A DNA stretch of 27,949 nt from [Mycobacterium] nativiensis (GTDB lineage: Bacteria > Actinomycetota > Actinomycetes > Mycobacteriales > Mycobacteriaceae), in NCBI RefSeq assembly GCF_020172685.1, contig NZ_CP083986.1, positions 2,165,308 to 2,193,256 of the forward strand, in the 5' to 3' direction. The translations under genes and the position numbers were made by a program. The notes below the pieces were generated by a model that saw only the letters and a list, made by a program, of their open reading frames with translations, did not search any database and was not told the DNA's origin. Of the stretch, positions 1 through 8,988 are shown piece after piece (positions within the stretch are counted from its first letter, which is position 1; every line of letters starts with the position of its first letter).

Positions 1-19
1 AGATGTGTATAAGAGACAG
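1..19 (+). other. Tn5/Nextera mosaic-end adapter remnant
   Basis: The first 19 bases read AGATGTGTATAAGAGACAG. This is exactly the Tn5 transposase mosaic end used in Nextera tagmentation libraries. It is not expected in a mycobacterial chromosome and its composition differs from what follows. The genome proper probably begins at about position 20, and the window start is a contig end with untrimmed adapter. Confidence 0.95.
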
Positions 20-107
20 TTTCCAGGTGTCGCCGGGGCTTTTCGCATGGACCAGAGCGGAAAAGGTCGGTCTGAGTGGGGAGTAGGGGTGAATACAGCC
101 CTATGAA

Positions 108-141
108 TGGTGCGTAGTGGGTGAAAGTGGGGTATCGTGGG
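108..141 (+). promoter_or_regulatory. MraZ operator array upstream of mraZ
   Basis: Boxes start at 108 (TGGTG, degenerate), 118 (TGGGT), 128 (TGGGG) and 138 (TGGGC), exactly 10 bp apart. MraZ proteins are known to bind direct TGGGN repeats of this period in the promoter of their own operon. The array ends about 30 bp before the mraZ start, as expected for autoregulation. One more isolated TGGGG lies at 77-81. A TANNNT hexamer (TAACGT, 143-148) could be the -10 element, but no convincing -35 partner is visible. Confidence 0.75.
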
Positions 142-172
142 CTAACGTTGTCGACTTGGCGGGAGGTGCCCG

Positions 173-604
173 ATGTTTCTCGGCACCTATACGCCCAAGC
201 TCGACGACAAGGGGCGGCTGACACTGCCGGCCAAGTTCCGCGACGCGCTGGCAGGAGGGTTGATGGTCACCAAGAGTCAGGACCACAGCCTGGCCGTGTA
301 CCCGCGGGCCGAGTTTGAGCAGCTGGCCCGCCGGGCGGCCAAGGCGTCCCGGAGCAACCCGGAAGCGCGTGCCTTCCTGCGCAGCCTGGCTGCCGCCACC
401 GACGAGCAGCATCCCGACGGCCAGGGCCGGATCACCCTGTCGGCCGACCACCGCCGCTACGCCAAGCTGTCCAAGGACTGCGTGGTCATCGGATCGGTCG
501 ACTACCTCGAGATCTGGGATGCGCAGGCGTGGAACGACTACCAGCAGACCCATGAAGAGAACTTCTCCGCGGCCAGCGATGAAGCACTCAGCGACATCAT
601 CTGA
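173..604 (+). CDS. mraZ: Transcriptional regulator MraZ
   Basis: The 143-aa product has the two tandem SpoVT/AbrB-like MraZ domains. The first opens with [20 protein letters not shown] (from residue 2) and the second is centred on [17 protein letters not shown] (about residues 83-99). The length matches the family. MraZ forms a ring-shaped oligomer that binds TGGG repeats and controls the dcw operon, and such repeats lie just upstream here. The ATG at 173 follows a GGGAGG ribosome site and gives the canonical MFLGTY start. It is the first gene of the cluster. The stop at 602-604 is followed by 148 nt before the preferred rsmH start, although the rsmH frame is open through the end of mraZ. Confidence 0.97.
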   Translation: MFLGTYTPKLDDKGRLTLPAKFRDALAGGLMVTKSQDHSLAVYPRAEFEQLARRAAKASRSNPEARAFLRSLAAATDEQHPDGQGRITLSADHRRYAKLSKDCVVIGSVDYLEIWDAQAWNDYQQTHEENFSAASDEALSDII

Positions 605-752
605 GGCGCCCGCCCGTGCCTCGTGGCCTCTGTCCGAACCGACCCTGACGTACTTCCCCAACGTCAGGTTCGCGCCGTCGGGCAGGGACCTCGAGGCAGG
701 GGCGGCGCGGGTCGCCCGCCGAATCTGCCAGAGCCGACGGGGAGGTGTAGTT

Positions 753-1760
753 GTGACGGAGCAGGGTGAATTCGGGCATGTGCCGGTCCTGCTGGAACGT
801 TGCGTGGAGCTGCTGGCTCCCGCGTTGACCCGTCAGTCATCCGATGGGTCGGGTGCGACGCTGATCGACGCCACCCTGGGTGCCGGCGGGCACGCCGAAC
901 GGTTCCTCACCGACTTTCCCGGCCTGCGGCTCATCGGCCTCGACCGCGACCCCACCGCCCTCGAGATCGCCGGTAACCGCTTGTCGCGCTTCGCCGATCG
1001 CCTCATGACGGTCCGTACCCGCTACGACGGGATAGCCGACGCCCTGGCCGAAGCGGGATTGGCTGCGACCGGCTCGATCGACGGGGTGCTGTTCGACCTC
1101 GGCGTGTCATCCATGCAACTCGACCGGGCCGAGCGGGGTTTCTCCTACGCCCAGGACGCTCCACTGGACATGCGGATGGACCCGCAGGGCGAGCTGACGG
1201 CCGCCGACATCCTCAACACCTATGACGCGGCGGCGCTGACCGACATCCTGCGCCGCTACGGCGAGGAGCGCTTCGCGTCCCGGATCGCCGCGCACATCGT
1301 CCGCCGCCGGCAGCAGACGCCGTTCACGTCGACGGGGGAGCTGACCGCCCTGCTCTACGAGGCGATTCCGGCACCGGCGCGGCGTACCGGCGGGCATCCG
1401 GCGAAGCGGACCTTCCAGGCGCTGCGCATTGCGGTCAACGCCGAACTCGACTCGCTGCGGGCAGCAGTTCCCGCCGCGCTGGATGCGCTGGCGGTGGGTG
1501 GCCGGGTCGCGGTGATGTCTTACCAGTCGCTGGAGGACCGCATCGTCAAGCAGGTGTTCGCCGCGGCGACCGCATCGCGCACCCCGGTCGGGCTGCCGGT
1601 CGAATTGCCCGGTGACGAACCGAAGTTCACGGCATTGACGCGGGGGGCCGAACGGGCCCAACCCGATGAGATCGAGCGAAACCCGCGGGCGGGGTCGGTC
1701 CGGTTACGGGCCGTGCAGCGGGTGCAGTCCGGCCCGATTCCGGCATCGAGGGGGAATTGA
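753..1760 (+). CDS. rsmH: 16S rRNA (cytosine(1402)-N(4))-methyltransferase RsmH (MraW)
   Basis: From GTG 753 the product is 335 aa. It begins with the [15 protein letters not shown] segment, followed by the SAM-binding [14 protein letters not shown] and the GLDRDPTAL and [19 protein letters not shown] motifs typical of RsmH, and [11 protein letters not shown] near the end. It N4-methylates C1402 of 16S rRNA in the decoding centre. I chose GTG 753 because GGGGAGG at 739-745 is well spaced. The frame stays open upstream, and an ATG at 579, inside mraZ, would give about 393 aa. The intervening leader resembles the N-terminus of the longer annotated M. tuberculosis protein as I recall it, so the start is uncertain. 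The stop overlaps the next start (TGATG). Confidence 0.93.
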   Translation: MTEQGEFGHVPVLLERCVELLAPALTRQSSDGSGATLIDATLGAGGHAERFLTDFPGLRLIGLDRDPTALEIAGNRLSRFADRLMTVRTRYDGIADALAEAGLAATGSIDGVLFDLGVSSMQLDRAERGFSYAQDAPLDMRMDPQGELTAADILNTYDAAALTDILRRYGEERFASRIAAHIVRRRQQTPFTSTGELTALLYEAIPAPARRTGGHPAKRTFQALRIAVNAELDSLRAAVPAALDALAVGGRVAVMSYQSLEDRIVKQVFAAATASRTPVGLPVELPGDEPKFTALTRGAERAQPDEIERNPRAGSVRLRAVQRVQSGPIPASRGN

Positions 1761-2794
1761 TGGCGACCAAGCGCAAGCCTGCGCCGCGGCAGGGGGACCG
1801 CCGCCGGGGCCCGGAGGGCGGGACCCGCGGCGGCGCACGTCGTACCAACGAGGCGCCGCCGAATCGGCGTGTCCGCCGGCAGCACTCGACGGCTCCCGCG
1901 CCGGGTCGGGAGACTCGGCCGCGGCCCGGGCCGCAGAACGCCGCGTCTCCGCGTCCCGACACCAGGCCGGCTCCGCCGAAGAACACCAAGCAGGCCAAGG
2001 CCCGTGCCAAGGCGCGAAAGGCCAAGGCGCCCAAGGTAGTGCGTGTCCCGCTACGGGAACGGCTGATCACCCGGCTGGCTTCGGTCGACCTGCGGCCGCG
2101 CACTCTGGCCGCCAAGGTCCCGTTCGTCGTACTGATCATCGGTGCGCTCGGCATCGGGCTGGGCATCACGCTGTGGCTGTCGACCGATGCCGCTGAGCGC
2201 TCCTACCAGCTGGGCAACATCCGGGAACACAACCGGGTTCTGCTGCAGCAGAAGGAGGCGCTCGAGCGTGACGTGCTCACCGCCGAGTCCGCGCCGGCGC
2301 TCGCCGAGGCGGCCCGCGAGCTGGGCATGATCCCCACCCGCGACACCGCGCACCTGGTCCAGGATCCGGTCGGCAACTGGGTGGTCGTCGGGGTTCCCAA
2401 GCCGGCTGAAGGCGTGCCCCCGCCGCCGTTGAACACCAAGCTGCCCGACAACCGGCCCGCGCCGGTCGAGGTACCGGTCCGGGTGCCGGCCGCCGGTCCC
2501 AAACCGCCGACCCGGCACCTGCCCGACGCCACGGTGCCCCCGGTCGGCGTGCCGGGTGCCCCCCTGACGATTCCCGGCCTGCCCGGGTCGCCGCTGCTCG
2601 GTCCGCCGCCGGGGCCCGCGGTGGACACGCTGCCCGTCGCGCTGCCGCCGGGATCCGTCGTCCCGCCCGAGTCGGTGCTCCCGCCGGCCGCCGTGATGCC
2701 GCCCGAGGCGGTACTCCCACCCGAAACCGTGCCCGCGCTGTCGCCGGAGGCCCCGGTGCCAGGTGTCCCGGCGCTTCCCGGGGCCGCGCGATGA
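1760..2794 (+). CDS. ftsL: FtsL-like divisome membrane protein with proline-rich C-terminus
   Basis: This 344-aa protein occupies the FtsL position (Rv2164c in M. tuberculosis). It has a long basic Arg/Pro/Lys-rich cytoplasmic N-terminus (residues 1-115) and one membrane segment at about 120-142. A short heptad-like coiled coil follows (about 145-190). The long proline-rich periplasmic tail includes five consecutive hexapeptides of the form PPxxV(L/V/M/P) at residues 296-325. FtsL with FtsB and FtsQ recruits and activates FtsW/FtsI. The ATG at 1760 overlaps the rsmH stop by one base; a TTG just upstream at 1757 is a less likely start. It ends overlapping ftsI by 4 nt. Sequence identity to FtsL is weak outside the membrane segment, so the name rests on position and architecture. 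Confidence 0.82.
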   Translation: MATKRKPAPRQGDRRRGPEGGTRGGARRTNEAPPNRRVRRQHSTAPAPGRETRPRPGPQNAASPRPDTRPAPPKNTKQAKARAKARKAKAPKVVRVPLRERLITRLASVDLRPRTLAAKVPFVVLIIGALGIGLGITLWLSTDAAERSYQLGNIREHNRVLLQQKEALERDVLTAESAPALAEAARELGMIPTRDTAHLVQDPVGNWVVVGVPKPAEGVPPPPLNTKLPDNRPAPVEVPVRVPAAGPKPPTRHLPDATVPPVGVPGAPLTIPGLPGSPLLGPPPGPAVDTLPVALPPGSVVPPESVLPPAAVMPPEAVLPPETVPALSPEAPVPGVPALPGAAR

Positions 2795-4764
2795 GAGGGG
2801 CCGGCCCGGGGCGGCGTGCCGACCGGTCGGTCAAGGCCGCCAAACCCAAGGCCGGCCGGATGGCCAAACCCGCCAAGCAGAGCAAAACATCGAAAACAAC
2901 TCCGGCGGCTGGACATTCGGCCCGGGATCGTCGTACCCGGCCGGCCACCGACCTGGGTATGCGCAGCGCGTCGTTCGTCTTCCGGCACCGCATCGGCAAT
3001 GCGGTCATCCTGCTGGTTTTGGTCCTGGCGGCGGCGCAACTGTTCTACCTGCAGGTCCCGCGGGCATCCGGGCTGCGGGCCGAAGCAGCGGGACAACTCA
3101 AGGTCACCGACATCCAACAGGCCATGCGCGGCGACATCATCGACCGCACCGGCGACAAGCTGGCGTTCACCATCGAGGCCCGGGCCCTGACCTTCCAGCC
3201 GATCAAGGTGGGCAAGCAGCTCGCCGAGGCCAAGATGAACAAGCCTGGCGCCCCCGATCCCCAGCAGCGGCTGCAGGAGATCGCCAAGGAGGTCGCCCTG
3301 CGGCTCGGGGACAAGACCGACGCCGCGACGGTCCTGAAGAAACTGCGCAGCAACGAGACCTTCGTCTACCTCGCCCGTGCCGTCGAGCCGGCGCTGGCCG
3401 AGGCGATCACCGACAAGTTCCCCGAGGTGGGCAGCGAGCGCCAGGACCTGCGGCAGTATCCGGGCGGGTCGTTGGCGGCCAACATCGTCGGTGGCATCGA
3501 CTGGGACGGCCACGGCCTGCTGGGCCTGGAGGATTCGATGGATGCCGTGCTGGCCGGCACGGACGGCTCGGTCACCTACGACCGCGGCTCCGACGGCGTG
3601 GTGATCCCGGGCAGCTACCGCAACCGGCACAAGGCCGTCAACGGGTCGACCATCCAGCTCACCCTCGACGACGACATCCAGTTCTACGTCCAGCAGCAGG
3701 TGCAGCAGGCCAAGAACGTCGCCGGCGCCCGCAATGTCACGGCGGTGGTGCTCGACGCCAAGAGCGGCGAGGTGCTGGCGATGGCCGGCGACAACACCTT
3801 CGACCCGTCGCAGGACATCGGGCGCCAGGAGGACCGGCAGCTCGGCAACCTGGCGGTGTCGACGCCGTTCGAGCCGGGCTCGGTGAACAAGATCATCACC
3901 GCCGCATCCGTCATCGAATACGGGCTGTCCAACCCCGACGAGGTCCTGCAGGTCCCCGGATCGATCAACGTCGCCGACGTCACCGTCAGCGACGCCTGGG
4001 AGCACGGCGTCGCGCCCTACACCACGACCGGAGTCTTCGGTAAGTCCTCCAACGTCGGCACCCTGATGCTGGCGCAGCGGGTGGGACCCGAACGCTGGTT
4101 CGGCATGCTGGAGAAGTTCGGCCTCGGCCAGCGCACCGGGGTGGCACTGCCCGGGGAGAGCGCCGGGGTGGTCCCGCCGGTCGACCAGTGGTCGGGCAGC
4201 TCGTTCGCCAACCTGCCGATCGGCCAGGGTCTTTCGATGACCCTGCTGCAGATGGCCGGCATGTACCAGGCCATCGCCAACGACGGCGTGCGGATCTCGC
4301 CGCGCATCATCAAGTCCACCATCGCCCCCGACGGCACGCGCACCGAAGAGCCGCGGCCGGAAGGCGTTCAGGTCGTCTCCGAAGAGACCGCCCGGACCGT
4401 GCGCAACATGCTGCGCTCGGTGGTGCAGCGCGACCCGACCGGCGTTCAGCAGGGCACCGGCTGGCAGGCCGCGGTGGACGGCTACCAGATCGCCGGAAAG
4501 ACCGGCACCGCACAGCAGATCAACCCCGGCTGCGGTTGCTACTACGACGACGTCTACTGGATCACGTTCGCCGGGATGGCGCCCGCGGACAATCCCCGCT
4601 ACGTCATCGGCCTGATGATGGACAACCCGCACCGCGCCGCCGACGGATCGCCCGGCACCTCGGCCGCGCCGCTGTTCCACAACATCGCCGGCTGGCTGCT
4701 GCAACGCGGCAACGTGCCGCTGTCGCCGGACCCGGGCCCGCCGTTGAGGCTGGAGGCGATCTGA
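2791..4764 (+). CDS. ftsI: Septal peptidoglycan transpeptidase FtsI (class B PBP, PbpB)
   Basis: The 657-aa protein has a basic cytoplasmic N-terminus rich in Lys and Ala, one membrane anchor at about residues 68-89, a PBP dimerisation domain beginning around DIQQAMRGDIIDRTG, and a penicillin-binding transpeptidase domain. The catalytic motifs are intact: SxxK as SVNK (Ser364), SxN as SSN (419-421) and KTG (570-572). It cross-links septal peptidoglycan and works with FtsW. The length is slightly below the 679 aa I recall for M. tuberculosis PbpB. The start ATGA overlaps the ftsL stop by 4 nt, indicating coupling. An 88-nt gap follows, the first real break in the operon. Confidence 0.97.
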   Translation: MRGAGPGRRADRSVKAAKPKAGRMAKPAKQSKTSKTTPAAGHSARDRRTRPATDLGMRSASFVFRHRIGNAVILLVLVLAAAQLFYLQVPRASGLRAEAAGQLKVTDIQQAMRGDIIDRTGDKLAFTIEARALTFQPIKVGKQLAEAKMNKPGAPDPQQRLQEIAKEVALRLGDKTDAATVLKKLRSNETFVYLARAVEPALAEAITDKFPEVGSERQDLRQYPGGSLAANIVGGIDWDGHGLLGLEDSMDAVLAGTDGSVTYDRGSDGVVIPGSYRNRHKAVNGSTIQLTLDDDIQFYVQQQVQQAKNVAGARNVTAVVLDAKSGEVLAMAGDNTFDPSQDIGRQEDRQLGNLAVSTPFEPGSVNKIITAASVIEYGLSNPDEVLQVPGSINVADVTVSDAWEHGVAPYTTTGVFGKSSNVGTLMLAQRVGPERWFGMLEKFGLGQRTGVALPGESAGVVPPVDQWSGSSFANLPIGQGLSMTLLQMAGMYQAIANDGVRISPRIIKSTIAPDGTRTEEPRPEGVQVVSEETARTVRNMLRSVVQRDPTGVQQGTGWQAAVDGYQIAGKTGTAQQINPGCGCYYDDVYWITFAGMAPADNPRYVIGLMMDNPHRAADGSPGTSAAPLFHNIAGWLLQRGNVPLSPDPGPPLRLEAI

Positions 4765-4787
4765 CGCACTCGAATCCCGCCGCCCGA

Positions 4788-4824
4788 TAAGGTGTTCAAC
4801 GCCGGATTCGGCCCATCGGGGCCG
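4788..4824 (+). promoter_or_regulatory. ftsI-murE spacer with hairpin and -10-like element
   Basis: The 88-nt gap between ftsI and murE contains the stem CGGCCC (4809-4814), loop ATCG and GGGCCG (4819-4824). Just before it is TAAGGT (4788-4793), which fits the mycobacterial TANNNT -10 pattern; no clear -35 is seen. The hairpin has no T-tract. It could tune read-through, or the segment could hold an internal murE promoter. This is inference only. Confidence 0.35.
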
Positions 4825-4852
4825 GACCGGCCGTGAACGGAGGTGATTTCGG

Positions 4853-6400
4853 GTGCCCAGCGGGTTGCGGCCCAGCGTCACCGCTGGTGTGTCCCTGCGT
4901 GCGCTGGCCGCCCGGATCGGGGCGGTCCCGGCAATCGGCGACGTGGTGCCGGAGCTGCCGATCACCGGGCTGACCCTGCGGGCCCAGGACGTGCGGCCGG
5001 GCGACCTGTTCGCGGCGCTGCCCGGGGCGAACACCCACGGCGCGCGATTCGCCGCCGACGCCATCGCCCGCGGTGCGGCCGCGGTGCTCTCCGACGGGGT
5101 CGGCGCCACCGAGATCGCCGAGGGTGCATCGGCACCCGGCACACCGGTGCTGGTCCATCCGGCGCCCCGCGGCGTGCTCGGCGAGCTGGCCGCGGTCGTC
5201 TACGGAAACCCCTGCGACCGGCTCACGGTCATCGGGATCACCGGGACATCCGGCAAGACCACCACCACCTATCTGGTCGAGGCCGGGCTGCGGGCCGCGG
5301 GCCGCACCGCCGGGCTGATCGGCACCGTCGGCGTCCGCATCGACGGCGTCGACCTGCCCAGCGCGCTGACCACCCCGGAGGCGCCGGCGCTGCAGGCGAT
5401 GCTGGCGCTCATGCTCGAACGCGGGGTGGACACCGTGGTGATGGAGGTGTCCAGTCACGCCCTGAGCCTGGGGCGGGTCGACGGAACACGCTTCGCGGTC
5501 GGCGGCTTCACCAACCTGTCCCGCGACCACCTGGATTTCCACCCGACCATGGCGGACTACTTCGAGGCCAAGGCGCGGCTGTTCGATCCCGCTTCACCCC
5601 TGCACGCCACCCGGGCGGTGGTCTGTGTGGACGACGAGGCCGGCGAGGCGATGGCCGCCCGCGCCGCCGCGCCGGTCACCGTCAGTGCGACGGGCCGCCC
5701 GGCGCAGTGGGGCATAGAGCAGGCAGGCACGGGTCCACCTGCCGGGCCCGGCGGCCGGGAGTTCACCGTGGTCGATCCCGCCGGCGTGCACCATCTGGTC
5801 GGCATCGGACTTCCCGGCGACTACAACATCGCCAACTGTCTTGTGGCGCTGGCGATTCTCGACGTCGTCGGAGTCTCGCCGGAGCAGGCCGCACCCGGGC
5901 TGCGGGACGCGCGGGTGCCGGGGCGGATGGAGCCCATCGACCGCGGCCAGGGCTTCCTGGCGGTGGTCGACTACGCGCACAAGCCGGGTGCGCTGGCCGC
6001 GGTGCTGGCCACCCTGCGCTCCGACCTGCGCGACAGCGCCGGGCGGCTGGCCGTGGTGTTCGGCGCCGGCGGCGACCGCGACCACGGCAAGCGCGACCCG
6101 ATGGGCCGGATCGCCGCGGAGTTCGCCGACCTGGTCGTCGTCACCGACGACAATCCACGCGGGGAGGACCCGGCCGATATCCGGCGGGCCATCCTGGCCG
6201 GCGCCGCCGGCGGAACCGCCGAGGTGGTCGAGATCGGTGACCGGCGGGCCGCGATCGAGTACGCGGTCAGCTGGGCGCGGCCCGGCGACGTGGTGCTGGT
6301 GGCCGGCAAGGGCCACGAGACCGGGCAGACCGCCGCCGGACACACGCAACCCTTCGACGACCGCGTCGAGCTGGCCGGTGCGCTGGAGCGGCTCGGATGA
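4853..6400 (+). CDS. murE: UDP-MurNAc-tripeptide synthetase MurE (meso-DAP adding)
   Basis: The 515-aa Mur ligase adds the third stem residue to UDP-MurNAc-L-Ala-D-Glu in the cytoplasm, using ATP. The order is an N-terminal UMT-binding domain, the central ATPase with P-loop GTSGKTTTT (from residue 131), then the C-terminal ligand domain. DNPR at residues 433-436 is the signature for meso-diaminopimelate rather than lysine, as expected for mycobacteria. Other Mur motifs visible are [15 protein letters not shown] and LSRDHLDFH. The GTG start at 4853 is preceded by GGAGGTGA at good spacing. It ends with the 4-nt ATGA overlap into murF. Confidence 0.97.
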   Translation: MPSGLRPSVTAGVSLRALAARIGAVPAIGDVVPELPITGLTLRAQDVRPGDLFAALPGANTHGARFAADAIARGAAAVLSDGVGATEIAEGASAPGTPVLVHPAPRGVLGELAAVVYGNPCDRLTVIGITGTSGKTTTTYLVEAGLRAAGRTAGLIGTVGVRIDGVDLPSALTTPEAPALQAMLALMLERGVDTVVMEVSSHALSLGRVDGTRFAVGGFTNLSRDHLDFHPTMADYFEAKARLFDPASPLHATRAVVCVDDEAGEAMAARAAAPVTVSATGRPAQWGIEQAGTGPPAGPGGREFTVVDPAGVHHLVGIGLPGDYNIANCLVALAILDVVGVSPEQAAPGLRDARVPGRMEPIDRGQGFLAVVDYAHKPGALAAVLATLRSDLRDSAGRLAVVFGAGGDRDHGKRDPMGRIAAEFADLVVVTDDNPRGEDPADIRRAILAGAAGGTAEVVEIGDRRAAIEYAVSWARPGDVVLVAGKGHETGQTAAGHTQPFDDRVELAGALERLG

Positions 6401-7908
6401 TCGCGCTGAGCGTCGCGGAGATCGCCGAGATCGTCGGCGGCCGGCTGGCCGACATCACCCCGGAGCAGGCCGCGGCCACCACGGTCACCGGGACGGTGGA
6501 GTTCGACTCGCGGAAGATCACCCCGGGGTCGCTGTTCCTGGCGCTGCCCGGGGCGCGCGCGGACGGCCACGACCACGCCGCCGCGGCGATCCAAGCCGGT
6601 GCGGTGGCGGTGCTGGCCGCCCGCCCGGTCGGGGTGCCCGCGATCGTGGTGGAGCCGGCCGCGTCCGACAGCCGGTCGGGGGCGCTTGAACACGATGACG
6701 AGGCCGGATCCGGGGCCGCGGTGCTGGCCGCGCTGGCCGAACTGGCCGCCGCGGTGTCCGCCGGGCTGGTGGCCAAGGGGCTGACGATCGTCGGCGTCAC
6801 CGGGTCGTCGGGCAAGACCTCCACCAAGGACCTGATCGCCGCGGTGCTGGCGCCGTTGGGGAAGGTGGTGGCGCCGCCCGGGTCGTTCAACAACGAACTG
6901 GGCCACCCGTGGACGGTGCTGCGGGCCGACGAGAACACCGACTATCTGGTGCTGGAGCTGTCCGCGCGGCACCGCGGCAACATCGCCGCGCTGGCCGCTA
7001 TCGCCCCGCCGCAGGTCGCGGTGGTGCTCAACGTCGGCACCGCGCACCTGGGCGAGTTCGGTTCCCGCGAGGCGATCGCCGATACCAAAGCCGAACTGGC
7101 CCAAGCCGTTCCGGCATCCGGAGTGGTGATCCTCAACGTCGACGACTCGGCGGTGGCCGCGATGGCCGACAAGACCGCCGCGCGGGTGGTGCGGGTCAGC
7201 CGCTCGGAGCACGCGGCCGGCGGGCCGGCCGACGTGTGGGCCGGGCCGGTGCTGCTCGACGAGCTGGCCCGCCCGCGCTTCACTCTGCACGCCGGCACCG
7301 GCGAGGCCGAGATAGCACTCGGGGTGTCCGGCGATCACCAGGTCGGCAACGCGCTGTGCGCGGCCGCGGTCGCGCTGGAATGCGGCGCCACCGCCGATCA
7401 GGTGGCCACCGCCTTGGCCGCCGCCGGACCGGCGTCGCAGCACCGGATGCACGTCAGCACCCGCTCCGACGGGGTGACGGTGATCGACGACGCCTACAAC
7501 GCAAACCCCGATTCCATGCGGGCGGCGCTGCAGGCGCTGGCCTGGATCGCCCGCGGGGAGAATCCCGCCACCCCGCGACGCAGCTGGGCGGTGCTGGGGG
7601 AGATGGCTGAGCTGGGCGAGGACGCGATATCCGAGCATGACCGCATCGGACGGCTGGCGGTGCGCTTAGATGTCTCTCGTCTGATTGTGGTCGGCGTAGG
7701 GAGATCGATGGGCGCGATGCTGCACGGCGCAGTGATGGAGGGATCGTGGGGCGCCGAGGCCACCGCGGTGGCCGACGTCGATGCCGCGCTGGCCCTGTTG
7801 CGTGCCGAACTGGAACCCGGCGACGTGGTGCTGGTCAAAGCGTCCAACTCGGCGGGGCTGACTGCCTTGGCTGACGCGTTGACCGGCGACGAGCGAGGAG
7901 ATCGCTGA
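6397..7908 (+). CDS. murF: UDP-MurNAc-tripeptide--D-alanyl-D-alanine ligase MurF
   Basis: The 503-aa Mur ligase attaches D-Ala-D-Ala to UDP-MurNAc-tripeptide, completing the pentapeptide precursor. The N-terminal domain contains the [26 protein letters not shown] segment, split here around residues 34-60. The ATPase P-loop GSSGKTST is at 136-143, followed by [14 protein letters not shown] and the late [11 protein letters not shown] motif in the C-terminal domain. The length is normal for the family. The ATG overlaps the murE stop by 4 nt, and its own stop overlaps the mraY start by one base, so translation is probably coupled on both sides. Confidence 0.97.
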   Translation: MIALSVAEIAEIVGGRLADITPEQAAATTVTGTVEFDSRKITPGSLFLALPGARADGHDHAAAAIQAGAVAVLAARPVGVPAIVVEPAASDSRSGALEHDDEAGSGAAVLAALAELAAAVSAGLVAKGLTIVGVTGSSGKTSTKDLIAAVLAPLGKVVAPPGSFNNELGHPWTVLRADENTDYLVLELSARHRGNIAALAAIAPPQVAVVLNVGTAHLGEFGSREAIADTKAELAQAVPASGVVILNVDDSAVAAMADKTAARVVRVSRSEHAAGGPADVWAGPVLLDELARPRFTLHAGTGEAEIALGVSGDHQVGNALCAAAVALECGATADQVATALAAAGPASQHRMHVSTRSDGVTVIDDAYNANPDSMRAALQALAWIARGENPATPRRSWAVLGEMAELGEDAISEHDRIGRLAVRLDVSRLIVVGVGRSMGAMLHGAVMEGSWGAEATAVADVDAALALLRAELEPGDVVLVKASNSAGLTALADALTGDERGDR

Positions 7909-8987
7909 TGATCATGATCCTCATCGCCTCCGGCGTCGCGTTGCTGGTCGCCATCCTGCTGACCCCGGTGCTGATCCGGCTGTTCACCAAGCAGGGATTC
8001 GGGCAGGAGATCCGCGAGGACGGCCCGGCCAGTCACCAGAGCAAACGCGGCACCCCGTCGATGGGCGGCGTGGCCATCGTGGCCGGGATCTGGGCCGGCT
8101 ACCTGACCGCTCAGCTGGCCGGCCTGGTGTTCTACGGCACCGGGCCGACGGCGTCCGGCCTGCTGGTGCTCGGGCTGGCCACCGCGCTGGGCGTGGTCGG
8201 CTTCATCGACGACCTGATCAAGATCCGCCGGGCGCGCAATCTCGGCCTGAACAAGACCGCCAAGACCATCGGCCAGGTCACCGCGGCGACCCTGTTCGGT
8301 CTGCTGGTGCTCGGCTTCCGCAACGGCTCCGGCCTGACCCCGGGCTCCCAGCAGCTGTCCTATGTGCGCGATATCGCCACCGTCACGCTGCCCGCGGCCG
8401 TGTTCGTGCTGTTCGTCATCGTGATCGTCAGCGCCTGGTCGAACGCGGTGAACTTCACCGACGGCCTGGACGGGCTGGCCGCCGGATCCATGGCGATGGT
8501 CAGCGCCGCCTACGTGTTGATCACCGTGATGCAGCACCGCAACGCCTGCGCGATCGCACCCGGCCTGGGCTGCTACAACGTGCGCGATCCGCTGGACCTG
8601 GCGCTGATCGCCGGGGCGACCGCGGGTGCGTGCATCGGGTTCCTGTGGTGGAACGCCGCGCCGGCGAAGATCTTCATGGGCGACACCGGATCGCTGGCGC
8701 TGGGCGGGGTGATCGCCGGCATGTCGATCACCACCCGGACCGAGATCCTCGCGGTGGTGCTCGGCGGGCTGTTCGTCGCCGAGATCACCTCGGTGGTGGT
8801 GCAGATCCTGGCGTTCCGCAGCACCGGCCGCCGGGTGTTCCGGATGGCGCCGTTCCATCATCACTTCGAGTTGGCCGGCTGGGCCGAGACCACCGTGATC
8901 ATCCGGTTCTGGCTGCTCACCGCGATCGCCTGCGGGTTGGGCGTCTCGATGTTCTACGGCGAGTGGTTCACCGCGGTCGGCGGCTGA
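7908..8987 (+). CDS. mraY: Phospho-MurNAc-pentapeptide transferase MraY
   Basis: The 359-aa polytopic membrane enzyme transfers phospho-MurNAc-pentapeptide to decaprenyl phosphate, making lipid I. About ten hydrophobic segments are visible. Catalytic and signature motifs are intact: FIDDLIK with the Asp pair at 101-102 and Lys105, [10 protein letters not shown] starting at 182, [12 protein letters not shown], and the HHH triad at 317-319 followed by FE. The start is within TGATG shared with murF, and murD begins 1 nt after the stop. A long antisense open frame across this gene is a GC-composition shadow. Confidence 0.97.
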   Translation: MIMILIASGVALLVAILLTPVLIRLFTKQGFGQEIREDGPASHQSKRGTPSMGGVAIVAGIWAGYLTAQLAGLVFYGTGPTASGLLVLGLATALGVVGFIDDLIKIRRARNLGLNKTAKTIGQVTAATLFGLLVLGFRNGSGLTPGSQQLSYVRDIATVTLPAAVFVLFVIVIVSAWSNAVNFTDGLDGLAAGSMAMVSAAYVLITVMQHRNACAIAPGLGCYNVRDPLDLALIAGATAGACIGFLWWNAAPAKIFMGDTGSLALGGVIAGMSITTRTEILAVVLGGLFVAEITSVVVQILAFRSTGRRVFRMAPFHHHFELAGWAETTVIIRFWLLTAIACGLGVSMFYGEWFTAVGG

Positions 8988-8988
8988 C

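Noticed and set aside
2203..5142. A 979-codon minus-strand open frame opposite ftsL-ftsI
   Set aside because: It lies antisense to two genes with intact family motifs and its translation is low-complexity Gly/Arg/Val/Asp. High GC removes stops in this frame.
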